This document shows positions 34,660 through 44,741 of a stretch of 64,000 bases of DNA, piece after piece. The stretch's first letter is position 1. Every line of letters starts with the position of its first letter. The notes beneath the pieces were generated by a model. The model was not told the origin of the DNA, did not search any database, and saw only the letters and a program-made list of their open reading frames with translations. The stretch comes from Ceriagrion tenellum (Eukaryota > Arthropoda > Insecta > Odonata > Coenagrionidae): contig OY720640.1 in the NCBI GenBank assembly GCA_963169105.1, forward strand, positions 118,220,085-118,284,084, in the 5' to 3' direction. The position numbers and the translations under genes were made by a program.

Positions 34660-34860
34660 GACACATTTTACAAATGGAGCAGTAACATTTTGCGCATGGC
34701 GTGCTAGCAAAAATTGAGCTTCCGCCTGTTTCTGCTAATTATCTCGTTCCTGTTGCACTGAGCCCTCTCGTACATAAGCAAGTCCTTCATTAGGCACAAT
34801 TCCCTCCACGACATTACCAACGATTTCACCGCCATCCTGCTCTCGCTCTTACACAATGGA
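34660..34860 (-). pseudogene. Possible coding remnant of unknown family
   Basis: On the minus strand about 60 codons read coherently: QDGGEIVGNVVEGIVPNEGL, AYVREGSVQQERDN, a stop, then KQAEAQFLLARHAQNVTAPF. The composition is protein-like compared with the neighbouring AT-rich frames, but I do not recognise a family. Neither boundary is clear. Confidence 0.25.
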
Positions 34861-35522
34861 TCTCACCAATGTGTTTTTCTGCTGGTAAACTTAGCCAAGG
34901 TTTTCACATTCTCACACGAATAATTCATCGCCCAAAATTTATCCTATTTACTTACCATAAAATTTATAATCGGCAACGTGGAATCCCCCACTTAAAACCA
35001 CACTCCGATATCGTCATTAGATGCGCTATAACGTCAACTAGAATTTACTAGCCACTTTTAGTTATAACCAACACTTTTATTAAAAATAAGGGAGCTGATA
35101 AATTTTTGCGTTGCGTCACGAATTGGCGACGATGGCGAACGATGATATGAGCACGCAAACTTTGATGGCGAACCGCGCTAATGCAAAGCCGGAAACGGCT
35201 CGAATCAGACAGACATCGAATCAGTCATTTCCCCATTTTTACCGCTGGATGCCGACAGCTATCCTCACCAAAGTTCGCTGATTTTCAACATGATGTCTTA
35301 TAAAATTAATGTAGGTGTGTGATTCTCACGCGAGCTGCGCTGTAAATGTAGACTACTACCGTAATACTACACTGCGTTTAAATTAAGATCTCATTGAAAG
35401 CCAGATTTACTTTTTATTGTGAACTCTTGATAAAGCGATGAACAAAGAAGTCATAACATACCCGGTCTATTTTCTTTTTCTTTTACTGTAAGAAAGCATT
35501 ACTCAAACTAAAACCTTACGGC
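34861..35522. other. Unassigned sequence
   Basis: No gene was recognised. A short ORF (34869-35051) has no supporting features. Confidence 0.35.
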
Positions 35523-36724
35523 TTAGACAACGATGTATGTAGTTTCCTGGATCAGAGGATTCCGAATCGACCGCAGGCAGAGAGTAGTATTAGACGGTGC
35601 CATCTCCAATGAGGTTAAAGTTACTTCGGGTATCCCACAAGGGAGTGTCATAGATCCACTTCTATTCCATCTGTATTTCAACGATATTGGTGAAGTAGTA
35701 GGAAATCCGTAACGATAATGATAAGGAAGCGTTAACGAAGGACCACAAGACAATTCAAGAGTGGTGAGATGCCTGGCAACTAGAATTAAATTTGAAATAA
35801 ATGTGTTGGAGTGAACTTCTTGAAACGGAAATACACCTCTCAGTTCAGTTTTTACGGACAAAACGCCCAAATGGAGACTGTATAATGTGTAAAATACCTC
35901 GGAGTTAAACTAACTAATGATCTCTCGTGGAGCAAACATATTCGGGAAATTACTGTTCAGGTCATTAGTAAATTGGAATTTGTCTAAAGAGTACTTGGGA
36001 AGTGCGACGATAAAGTTCGAGAAATCAGTTACTTCTCCCTTGTTAGTCCCCACTTAGAACACCCTCCCAGTGTTTGAGATTCACTTGTGATAGGCTTAAA
36101 AAAAGGAGTTAGAACGCGTGCAGAGATGATCAGTATGATACGTATAAGGCCGTTAAGATAGTCTCGTTAGTGTTGCTGACCTCTTACAGCAACTAGGATA
36201 GGAATCGCTTCCAGACCGTCGATTGAAAACTAGACTCAATCGTTTAAGTAAATTCAAAACAGATTTATTTTCAGAAGAAGTTTTCAATACCTTACGAACT
36301 CCAACGTAATGCAGTAGATCAGATCATGAGAATAAAACAAGGGAAATAGATAGTAGAACAGAAAGGTTTAAAATGTCATATTTCCCGCGGTCACTAAGAG
36401 ACCATAATGGCTGCTTTGAGACTTTGAGTTAGGTTTGTTGACAGGTAGTGTAGCTGATTACTTCATATGCACCTTAATGCATAATTCTCAATTTGCCGAG
36501 TAGCACTATCACTATGTTTTGCATGTTCCCTGCGTGACTCTTATGTCACGTTTTCATAGTTTCATTATAGATTATTTGAGTAGTTTATTCAGCATTTTTT
36601 AGCATACCGATAGAGTGGTAATTGTAAGTGACAGTAAGTTTCTTCACTGTAGTTCATGCTGATGTTAATTTACACCCTGCCAAACACCCTTGTGATGGCT
36701 TGCAGGGTAATAAGTAGATGTAGA
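35523..36724 (+). pseudogene. Non-LTR retrotransposon 3' half with tail
   Basis: The plus strand begins in the RT fingers/palm: WIRGFRIDRRQRVVLDGAIS, then EVKVTSGIPQGSVIDPLLFH, then LYFNDIGEVVG. The YADD box is deleted at about 35705. It continues as VKYLGVKLTNDLSWSKHIRE, then PHLEH and the post-RT tail. The relic ends in GGCTTGCAGGGTAATAAGTA and GATGTAGAAT at 36695-36724, the family's 3' terminus with a GATGTAG-type tail. The 5' half is absent; frameshifts and stops occur throughout. Confidence 0.85.
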
Positions 36725-37744
36725 ATAGAGTATAATTCAACACCGTCTGCCATGCACCCTAGGAGTGGCTAGCAATATTGTGTAGATATAACCATATTAA
36801 AAGCTAGGTATTGCATTGGTGTTTTCCATAAATTCCGTTGCCTGTAATTACTCTTGTTTTTGCAATATGCCTACCTCTACAGCTATTCATAGTTTTAAGC
36901 AAACTTTTGTGATTGGAAAGAGGATACTTTGGGAAATAGCAAGGCTGTATGGCTTGCTATATGCGGAAAAACACGTATTATGTTCATGAATATCGCTCAA
37001 TGCCGATAACACTCAAGGAAGATATATATTAAATGTTCTACTTACGAAAATTTTTAATATTTTTGCACAGCTTTGTGGAAAAAAATGGAAGGTACTTATT
37101 TAGGTCTTAGCCGTTTGTTCTTGATTTACACGCAATAGACACGTGAAACGTCTATTATCTATGGCTCAATTCCCATAAAAAAACAAGAAGTTAACTATTA
37201 AATAATATTAAAACGCACAATTTTTAGTTTTTATTGCAAAACTCATATGGCAAACACGGAAGTTTTAGAAGTCACAGCCACAGCCAGTTTTAGAAGTCAC
37301 AGCCAGTCTTGATGTACGCGCAAAAACACGGACGTCTGACATATGTCGCTCTACGCGCAATTGACACGTTGAATGTCTTATATATGCCGCTGAATGCCTT
37401 TTCCCAAAGAACTGGAATACTCCTTAAGTTAAGTGGTTACGCACGTTTATGCAGCTTGGTTTTTCAGAGCACGTAAAATGGTTAATATGTATCGTACAAC
37501 AGTAGTTAAAAAACCATTTTCGCCACAGTGACTACTGTAATACAAAAAAGAACATAATATTCAGATTCGGTGTTAACTTTTAAAAGTTATAAACTATTAT
37601 GCGGTTGGCCAGTAGGCGCTATTACCCACCCGCGGTGAGGGATCGACGCTAAGGCTCGGATTTGGAGTTAGGGTCCAGCTAAATGAGGGTCGACCCTTCC
37701 ACGGGGCCTCGAGAGTAGGTAAAATTTTGTGCGGCCCCAGGAAA
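36725..37744. other. AT-rich sequence with short duplications
   Basis: TTTTAGAAGTCACAGCCA is tandemly repeated at 37262-37304. A longer, diverged pair (CGCAAT-GACACGT-GAA-GTCTTAT at 37128 and 37345) is about 215 bp apart. A second, solo tail-like scrap (CACCGTCTGCCATGCACCCT...GTGTAGATATA) lies at 36738-36790. The 37600-37744 segment is GC-richer and unassigned. Confidence 0.45.
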
Positions 37745-40700
37745 CGGACCCAGCCGACCAGTCTAGTTTAGTGGATGAAATATCATCCGACAACCAAGTT
37801 TCTGTAAGTATTATGACATCATAATGCGAAAGTGCAACTGCTTGTCGGAGAATGTTGAGTTTAGTGTTCATGCCTCGAATATTTTGGTAATAAAGACTAA
37901 GATTGGACATAGTCTTAGATATTGTTTTAGACACGCCACTTAAATCCCGTTTTTTATACAACTTTCGGAATACCTTTCATGTATTTGATGATGAGGTCCT
38001 GTTCTCCAGCTTCGGTTCTGCTTTTTAGTTCTTCGCGAACAGAATCTAGAAAATTCCGCTCCATCACTGTACGGTCGCGGGATACAGAAAAAGTACTTAG
38101 AAATATATTACTAGACTTCTTAAGATCATTAAAACCACTGTGCAGATCTAACACGACACTCTCCGAAGGCAAAGATACCTTCAATGGCGGGGGTTTGTTC
38201 GTTGGTTTCCTTCCCAGACGAAAACAACGAAGATCTTGATTTAATGTAGCCTTTGGAAGAGCATTTTTAAAGGTGCGAACAGCAAAGTCAACATTATGCA
38301 CTGAGAAAAAACTCTGGTTGTACAGCTATAATTCTAGCTGTATAGCCAGAATATCTAGCAGTATATGGGACAGCTAGACGTGTAGCTATACAGCGAGAAA
38401 TTTCTAGCTGAGCCATCTATCCGTCTAAATAGATATTTCTAGGAAGACGGCAATACGGTATAGCTCTCCAGCCATATGGAGTAGCTAACCGATTGCTTCG
38501 CATATAACACCAGCTAGGCAGATTAGCCACTAGCTATATATTGCCGATAATCTGTTAAATTTCTAGCTGGTCTACGGTATATTACGAATATGTATATATT
38601 TATACATAAAATACTTCTTCAGAAAAAATAACTTTCCTGTGCATCACAAAAATGGAAGTAGTATATGCGATGTCGAATAAATCTGAAAGCATTACACTTG
38701 GCTGCATACTGGATAATTTTGAACAAGTCTAATCACATGAAATGAAAAATATCTCAATACTGGAATGAAAAATATTTTACCTAACGCATGCTACTAACTT
38801 ATTTAATACGTTTTGCTTAAAAATTTCTTCCGTGGAAGAGTTCTAGTAGGAAATAATAAAAAACATTTCGCAGTTGATACTTACCGTCAAACATAGACCC
38901 GTACGGCCGTATCCATAGATTTCAGCAAAGAGGTGCTAGTAGGTGACTAACTTAGTCAGCTACTAAGAGATCTTACTCGCATACGAAAAAATAGTATTCT
39001 TAGAGCCTTTCCACTGAGCTACTAACCTAGTATGCTATTATCGCCACTATCGTATCGGAGTACATAATTGTAGGTAGCGACTGCCCTAGAAACAATGAAG
39101 CTGAATGTACAGAAAAATCGGGAATACGTGCTTGTTATAAACTTTATTTTTGCCACACGTAGTAATACACCACAAACTTGCACAGATCGTTCATAAAATC
39201 AATTGGACACACTGCAGCTTCACCACATCAAAGTTTAACGTACTCCATCCACTCGCACCAAATTAAGGTATCAGTTATATTCAAACAATCACAGTACTTT
39301 CTTGAGGTTTTCACCGTTCCGTCAATATAAAAACACTCAAAATGGAAAATGTTTGCCTCTAGTTAATGGATAATATCTGCCATTTACACAGAAAATGTAA
39401 AAATACTCACATTCACAAACTAACCATCATTCTGTAAACGAAAAACGAACATGCACACGGTACAGCGAACATTGTCACTATTTAATCTGGATACCTATTT
39501 GTCCCTTCATGAATCCTTTCTGAGCTTAAAATAAAACGAAACTGATTTAACTTATCCACTTACAAGATAAAACATAAAATATGATGCGATACACTGTTGA
39601 AGCACTGGAAGAAAACATTTTTCTGCGTGAACCATAACAACGTTCTGCAACCATAACAAAAACGAAACGAAAAAGAATTACGGCAGAATGTAAACATATC
39701 AGCGCTTTGATGTAAACATATTCGCAATTACAATCATTACCTGAGCGAAATCATTACAATTCAATACGATAACAATTGTACGTCTTTATATCAATGTAAG
39801 ACACAATTCTACGACAACAAACAGTAATATACTCGAGTTTATTACTCTGAAGCACGTCACTTGATGCAGTAGTCACGAAAACCAATATGCACTTGTAAAT
39901 TGTTTACGAGGCTTCCTCCTCGACACATTCTTTAAAATGGGCTCTTATCTCGTAGAGTAATCATCTAAAAACACAAATAAAGAGCACTAACGTCCAATGA
40001 TTTTTAAAAATGCAATCGTTACCCTCAAAAACAGTCCATACACACACAACTATTTATGCACTTTATAATGCTGTGAGGCATAGCACTGATCAAACGAGAT
40101 GAAGAAGAGGTGATAACCACTTTACGACGCTCAAAACCACACTAATCATCTCACTAGCTCTTCCTTTTTCGTTGAATAAAACACTCATGAAGCACTACGG
40201 AGTACCAAAACACACTGATAGACTAAGAGCAAATAATTAAAAAGCTCAGTTTGATCCAGTAACAGTACTACACGTCGCATCCGCCAGACTTGAGAAAAGC
40301 AATTCCACCGGTATCTTTGGTATTTTCGCCTGAAATCTCTGTTATGGCTTCAAGTTATCACCCGAGGTGAACCTCACGATGTTGACCTCGTGGTTCATTC
40401 TGCACTAGAAAGAAACAATGGCGGAATGAGACAACCATAGGTCCGCTAAGAAGCGACGGAGCCGAGTCACGTGACTCAAGTTGGAAGCGAGTGTCACCGG
40501 ATGAGCTTACCAACCAAATCATTTCACTGTGCATCTAAACACCGTCTGCTGTAAATCTACAGGTACCCAGCTTAATGCGACTGACTGTACAGTATCTTAC
40601 ATACCTCCACAGCTATAAAATCTGCTGATTCAGCAAAACTAAAGCACCAATCCGTTTTAGCAGTAGAGCGTATGCACTTTTTTTTCAGTGTGAGACTCCA

Positions 40701-40795
40701 AGTCACTCGGAATTTTTTCCGGGACACCGTAAAGAATCACATTTTTGCTTCTCCTATTATTTGTTAAAGTGTTGAACAGCTGGTGAAATTAAAAC
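37745..40795 (-). pseudogene. Non-LTR retrotransposon ORF1 end and ORF2 start, interrupted
   Basis: ORF1 runs on the minus strand from about 40795. TLTNNRRSKNVILYGVPE and DLESH lead into the CACTA-like insertion (38299-40690) and resume after it as HNVDFAVRTFKNALPKA, FRLGRKPTNKPPPLKVSLPS, FSVSRDRTVMER and GEQDLIIKYMKGIPKVV, then a stop at 37954. ORF2 overlaps the end of ORF1 and gives MSNLSLYYQNIRGMNTKLNI and YDVIILTETWLSDDI, the endonuclease N-terminus with the catalytic Glu in TETWL. It breaks off near 37745. The ORF1 C-terminus is 115 open codons, so this copy is less decayed than most. Confidence 0.85.
38299..40690. mobile_element. CACTA/EnSpm-like non-autonomous element
   Basis: Ends are CACTGAGAAAAAACT (38299) and the complement of CACTGAAAAAAAAGT (ending 40690), flanked by TG on both sides (38297-38298 and 40691-40692), a 2-bp target duplication. 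Removing the element and one TG rejoins the ORF1 frame (E-S-H-N-V-D), which supports the boundaries. The left 300 bp are filled with short repeats in both orientations based on CTAGCTGTATAGC / TAGCTATA, as in CACTA subterminal regions. Further CTAGTAG/AGCTACTAAG repeats lie at 38930-39040. No ORF of note in 2,392 bp. CMC-group membership is inferred from termini and duplication size. Confidence 0.7.
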
Positions 40796-40796
40796 G

Positions 40797-40856
40797 TTTT
40801 ATTCGAATATGTTTGTTGTTATGACTAGGGAACTATCTCGCTCAAACTACCTTAAT
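40797..40856. repeat. End of a TTAAGGTAGT-family MITE
   Basis: TTATGACTAGGGAACTATCT, then CGCTCAAACTACCTTAA, is the complement of the left end of the 33892 element, including the interior GAGATAGTT-CTAGTCATAA. It truncates ORF1 of the retroelement. No second end was found nearby. Confidence 0.5.
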
Positions 40857-41529
40857 TTTGGTCCTCAATGGGCAATGTATTTCATCAGCGAAACCAGGAT
40901 TTTTTTTTCAAAATTTATAAATAAGTTTTAGACTCGGTTCTTTCCTTTTCTAACATCATCAAACTAGAGCCATCTTTAGTCCATGATCAATCATTCATCA
41001 TCGATATCTGCGTAAATGACCGCATTTCTCCCCTGCTAAGCTAAAAGACAGTAACAGCATCATTGTTGGTTGTGAGTTATTGCATGCGAAAAAATGTTCA
41101 CCTTCGAGTCTTCAGTTCTTCATCTAGTCCATCTTTGAAGAGATTATAAGCTTTAGTACATGCTTAGATTGTCAGTGCGTGAAATACGGAATTAAGATAA
41201 TTCATTAGGGCACTGAAGTAATGAGATTCTCTGTGAGAGAGACATGTAGTTACTGTTATCTGGCCCAGAAAACTGAATTTTATACTGTACATACAGTGAA
41301 AGTTTGACGTGATATCTGGCTAACTTCTACAGGCACAGTTTTTTTATTTCGTTCTTTGAAATCTACAAGGTTGAAAATAACAAAATCAAATCAAATATTA
41401 AAATGTGTAATTTCGTCAGTTACTGTATTTTGGCTTAGCAAGGCCGAGTTGTGGGTCGTCCTCCTAATGTGGCCAAATAACTTTATGAAGTGACCGTGCA
41501 CTCTTTCCTTTCTTCCGCCACCACGACAG
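40857..41529. other. Presumed intron / intergenic sequence
   Basis: AT-rich, no repeat recognised. It ends in a good polypyrimidine tract and acceptor (CTCTTTCCTTTCTTCCGCCA, then CCACGACAG at 41521-41529). Confidence 0.4.
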
Positions 41530-41835
41530 GGGCGATCTCCGGGTATGACGATGAGGATGACTCGGCGTTGTCCTCTGAAGAGGGTGCAGAGGAACCCGAA
41601 TGGCCTGGGGCCAATCGCCAGGATACGCCCGAGTCAGCCGAGGCGTCGGCAACCCCTCCCATGAGGCCGGGTGCGGCTGCTTGCAGTGGTGCGGGGACCA
41701 GGGTGCGGAGGGCGGCGAGCGCCGTGGCCCGACTGCAGAGCGTCGGCAGGACGGCGTCTGCTAGCCCCGACGCCATCGCCACCGGGGCGAGGAAAAAGCG
41801 ACCTCAGACGGCGAGACCGTGGAGACCACTGGCGG
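41530..41835 (+). CDS. Internal exon of an unknown host gene, first of two
   Basis: A 306-base GC-rich open segment in an AT-rich region, bounded by a strong acceptor (pyrimidine tract then ACGACAG, 41529) and a donor (GGCG then GTAATT, 41836). In-frame codons strongly favour G/C in the third position. The reading starts GAISGYDDEDDSALSSEEGA, an acidic and Ser-rich, probably disordered stretch. It continues through an Ala/Arg-rich part (VRRAASAVARLQSVGR) and a basic patch (ARKKRPQ) that could be a nuclear signal. It enters in phase 2 and leaves with one base over. Together with 44062-44395 it encodes about 213 residues of a larger protein. No known domain was recognised. The frame upstream of 41481 is closed by a stop, so this is an internal exon, not a start. 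Confidence 0.65.
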
Positions 41836-41868
41836 GTAATTGGGGCATTTCTTCTAGAGATGGGCAAG

Positions 41869-42290
41869 GGGCCATTCAAGTATTACGTAAGATGTTTTTG
41901 TGGGTGGGGGGGGGGGGGGTTTGAGCTCATTTTACATTGTCTTATGCAGGGGGCACAGAGGATCCGGAACAAATTTACGTAAGATTTTTGTCCATCTTGA
42001 AACACTCTATCGTTTCCGAATCAAATTTAGTAGGTACATGGAGGTAGGAATGGCGTATTTTCCGTTATCTCACCGCTACTCCAATGCTCCTATTCTATCT
42101 CCTGACTGGCTAGCTGCATTACCTCCATGCTCAACAAAAGCGAGCATTTAACGAAGAGTAGTTTCAAGTGTCTCACGTCTTATGTAAGACTGAGACGGAA
42201 GGGGGGGGGTTGGAAAAACTTAGATTGTCTTACATAGGGGGAGAGGTTGGGTCAAATATGACATAAATCATCCTACGTAATCATGACGAA
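41869..42290. mobile_element. MITE with poly-G tracts and TACGTAAG motifs
   Basis: Starts with GGGGCCATTCAAGTATTACG and has TACGTAAGATGTTTTTG, two G-runs (41903-41918 and 42195-42209), and GTCTTAC/GTCTTAT repeats. It ends near ATCCTACGTAATCATGACG. The GGGNCATTCA-start, TACGTAA and poly-G pattern is a recurrent arthropod MITE style. The right end is degenerate. It lies in the intron between the two exons. Confidence 0.45.
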
Positions 42291-42488
42291 AAAGAAAAAT
42301 CTCTTAGTCAATTCCACACTTAAAACTTTTATCCTGACCTAGTTTTCGATTGCCATGCAACCATTTTCATAGGAATGAATGGAATTTTCTAAGGGCCTTC
42401 GAAAATGATTTCAAGGCAATCGAAACCTAGGTCGGGAATAAAAGTTTTAAGTGCGGAATTTACTAAGAGATTTTTCTTTTTCGTCATG
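42283..42488. repeat. Foldback, ~73-bp arms
   Basis: CATGACGAAAAAGAAAAATC plus TCTTAGT...CGATTGCC (42283-42355) pairs with GGCAATCGAAACCTAGGTCG...GAGATTTTTCTTTTTCGTCA TG (42415-42488) with few mismatches. The 59-base loop is also partly self-complementary. Confidence 0.8.
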
Positions 42489-42574
42489 TCTGCGGTATCA
42501 ATCCACAAAGTTACGCCTTCAACCATTAAGTTTAATCTGACGTAATACTTGTACGACCCCGAAAGTTGTGCATT

Positions 42575-43050
42575 TTTGTCACTCGTTCACTCCGGACAGG
42601 TCCATTTTGGGACCCGTTCTTTTTCACTCGTTCACCGTTCCTTTTTTTATTGGTGGCCATGTATTTTATTTTTTACATATTCAAGGTGATTAAATTAAGT
42701 AAAAAATACTTAAATTACTGTCATGACATCGTTTAAGAATGTTAGATGAAATGAAAGAGGTAGGGTAATATTCCCAACTTTTTGCATGGTTTCGTAAATA
42801 TCTTTAATTCATACAAAGAAAATAAGTACTCCTACCTCTAGCATTACCAGATAAATGTTTTGGGTATTATAAAAAAATCCTATCTCTTAAAGATAAGGAG
42901 CGGCAGAAATGACGGGCCTATAGGAACAACGGACCGAAAGGAACGGTCGTTCCATAGAAGTCGTTCCTCGGTCCTCCCGTTCAATCCATGGACGCGTTCC
43001 TTCGGACCCGTTCGTTCGCGAACGACCCACCTCTAATTTCTTCGCGAACC
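42575..43050. mobile_element. Possible hAT-like MITE (GTTCG-rich ends)
   Basis: CACTCGTTCACTCC and GGGACCCGTTCTTTTTCACTC at the left, and TTCGGACCCGTTCGTTCGCG then AACGACCCACCTCT at the right. The AGAGGTGGGTCGTTCGCGAA ending (complement) is in the style of hAT MITEs. No target duplication was found. The 73-codon minus ORF (42887-43108) is repeat read-through. Confidence 0.4.
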
Positions 43051-43289
43051 GGAGGAATTTGTAAAGTTTCAATTCGTAATTAAGAGGGTGATTTCTGGAG
43101 CTTTCCATTAAAGGCGTTCAAGTTAGCTCACATCGAAATACATGAGCGTACTCAAACACACACCAATGAATACCAATGAAGCGTCATGTTTTGAACCCTG
43201 CCCGTAGGGATCATTCTGTGGGAACGCATCAGTGCCTGTACATTTGGAGTGTAGTTATCGGAGTCGTTCGAAACATTTGGGACCTGAGT

Positions 43290-43752
43290 CATTTCGAATT
43301 AACCAAAATAATCAATAAAATACAAAGATAAACTGCGCGCTTCTTTAAAAACTGCTACGAGCGAACATATAGTGTTTCACAAGTTTATGAGGGATTAAGG
43401 TGGGAGCACCTAGAGATTCGGAGGCTACACACTAGGCTTAGGTTGCATGAGAAATTCAGGCCTGGTGTGATACAGAGCAAAACAGAGAATATCATCATTA
43501 AATCTCTGCAGATCTGACAGAAACGATAAAATAAGAGAGGTACATTTCCGAGCAGATAGGTACAAAAACTCGTTCTTCCTGCGCACAATAAGCAACCAAA
43601 ATAAAAATTGAGCTCCACTAAATACACTCCCATAATACACGTCAACATTTCACGTCCCAAAACCTTATCCCTTACATCTTTACACGGTTGGTGTCCTAAC
43701 ACCCCTTGCCACTCGCTCATGCGGCGGCTGCAGGGTAGTTTGTAGATGTAGA
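43290..43752 (+). pseudogene. Non-LTR retrotransposon 3' end with tail
   Basis: The plus strand reads IQR-TARFFKNCYERTYSVS, LRWEHLEIRRLHTRLRL, then the Q-KTENIII-SL and VQKLVLPAHN parts. It ends with GGCTGCAGGGTAGTTTGTAG and ATGTAGAAG (43724-43752). It is closely related to 1-350 and to the complement of 53340-53760. The minus ORFs 43385-43720 and 43425-43640 are its shadow. It lies within the intron of the candidate gene, on the same strand. Confidence 0.8.
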
Positions 43753-43879
43753 AGTATTGAACAATGTAAGCTTTTTACCATAAACGTCACACTATACAGT
43801 AGGCCAAAATTTCAAAGTATCTACAATTTAAATAAAAAAGGCTAATTTCTTTTCGATGCAAGCATAACTTACATGAAAT

Positions 43880-43950
43880 TTGGACTCAATCAACCACCGG
43901 TGGTTTGAGCGAAATGATATTTTACTCAAGCCACCTTAAGCGATTGATTG
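43880..43950. repeat. TTAAGGTGGCTTGAG hairpin-like repeat
   Basis: GGTGGTTTGAGCGAAATGAT, then ATTTTACTCAAGCCACCTTAA, forms an imperfect hairpin (43897-43941) whose ends resemble the TTAAGGTAGTYYGAGCGA family. Similar sequence recurs at 45020-45070. Confidence 0.45.
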
Positions 43951-44061
43951 TCTCGGGTAAGTTATGTATCGCACAATTTATCCCATGAAATCGTCACATA
44001 TTTAGTTCATGAGATCGGCTCAATTATTTTCACAACAACTTTTAATGCCACTCTTAATCAG

Positions 44062-44395
44062 GAGGAGAAGACCTCGGCAATGGGGACCTAAGTTCCTTCG
44101 CCCTGTCCGATGAGGCCCCAAGCTCTTTGACCTCCGGGATAACGCTGTGCGGGAACATCGCGGCTGCCCTGCTGAGCGGTCGCATGCTGGCGCGGAGGAA
44201 CGAGGAGAGGAGGCGGGCCGCAGCGGAGGCGGATGCGTTCGTCGCCCCCACGACCCGCGGGCCGCACCGCCGGTCTCCACAGAAGGCGGCCACCTCGACC
44301 CCGAACGCCCCGCCGGCCGGTGACACCCGCAGCGATGTCTTGGAGGCGTCCAGGAAGTGGCGAGAGGCATACGCCAGCTTCCGAGAGAGGAACAG
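44062..44395 (+). CDS. Internal exon of an unknown host gene, second of two
   Basis: A 334-base GC-rich open segment between an acceptor (TTTTAATGCCACTCTTAATC AG, 44061) and a donor (AACAG then GTGAGC, 44396). It begins with GA, which joins the single G left over from the 41530-41835 exon to make GGA; the joined frame stays open and reads PLAG-GEDLGNGD. It then encodes SSFALSDEAPSS, an Ala/Leu/Arg-rich probable helix (CGNIAAALLSGRMLARRNEE), a Pro/Thr-rich linker, and VLEASRKWREAYASFRERN. It ends with two bases over, so a further exon beginning in phase 2 must follow. None was identified downstream in the window. Long open frames on the minus strand here are GC-rich shadows. No known domain. 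Confidence 0.65.
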
Positions 44396-44585
44396 GTGAG
44401 CGAACTTGCGATAATTTACGAATGCTTGGAAGGGGAGGAGCAGGACCCATAAAATCTGACTTGGTCTCACGTGGAGGGTGGAAAAAGTCCATCGCTTTTC
44501 TTGACTGCCCCCGTCATGCAGTGGGTGCTGCAACGCCTTGGGTGTTTTCTTTGGTAGCACTTTATTTACGGTTCTTAACTACACT

Positions 44586-44741
44586 GGGTGCTTTCGATTT
44601 GCGGCTACAGCCGGCGATAGACGGCGATCGCCGGCTATCGGTGGCTCTCCGCTATGAGGAGAGCCGAACAAAGCAAGATCGATTTGCGCAACTGCCGTCT
44701 ATCGCCGGCGATCGCCGTTCTAAATCGAAAGCACCCATAAT
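44586..44741. repeat. Foldback MITE with GGGTGCTTTCGATT ends
   Basis: GGGTGCTTTCGATTTGCGGC at the left and AATCGAAAGCACCC at the right. Internally GGCGATAGACGGCGATCGCC and CGGAGAG/CTCTCC repeats make nearly the whole 155 bp self-complementary. No target duplication was clear. Confidence 0.75.

Noticed and set aside
41464..41982. Several long overlapping ORFs on both strands (up to 144 codons)
   Set aside because: Only the plus frame with splice-bounded limits (41530-41835) has a matching downstream exon. The others are GC-rich shadows, and the 144-codon ORF starts at a GTG and runs past the donor into a poly-G MITE.
42887..43108. 73-codon minus ORF rich in Arg/Glu
   Set aside because: It falls in the GTTCG-rich end of a probable hAT-like MITE and reflects that repeat.
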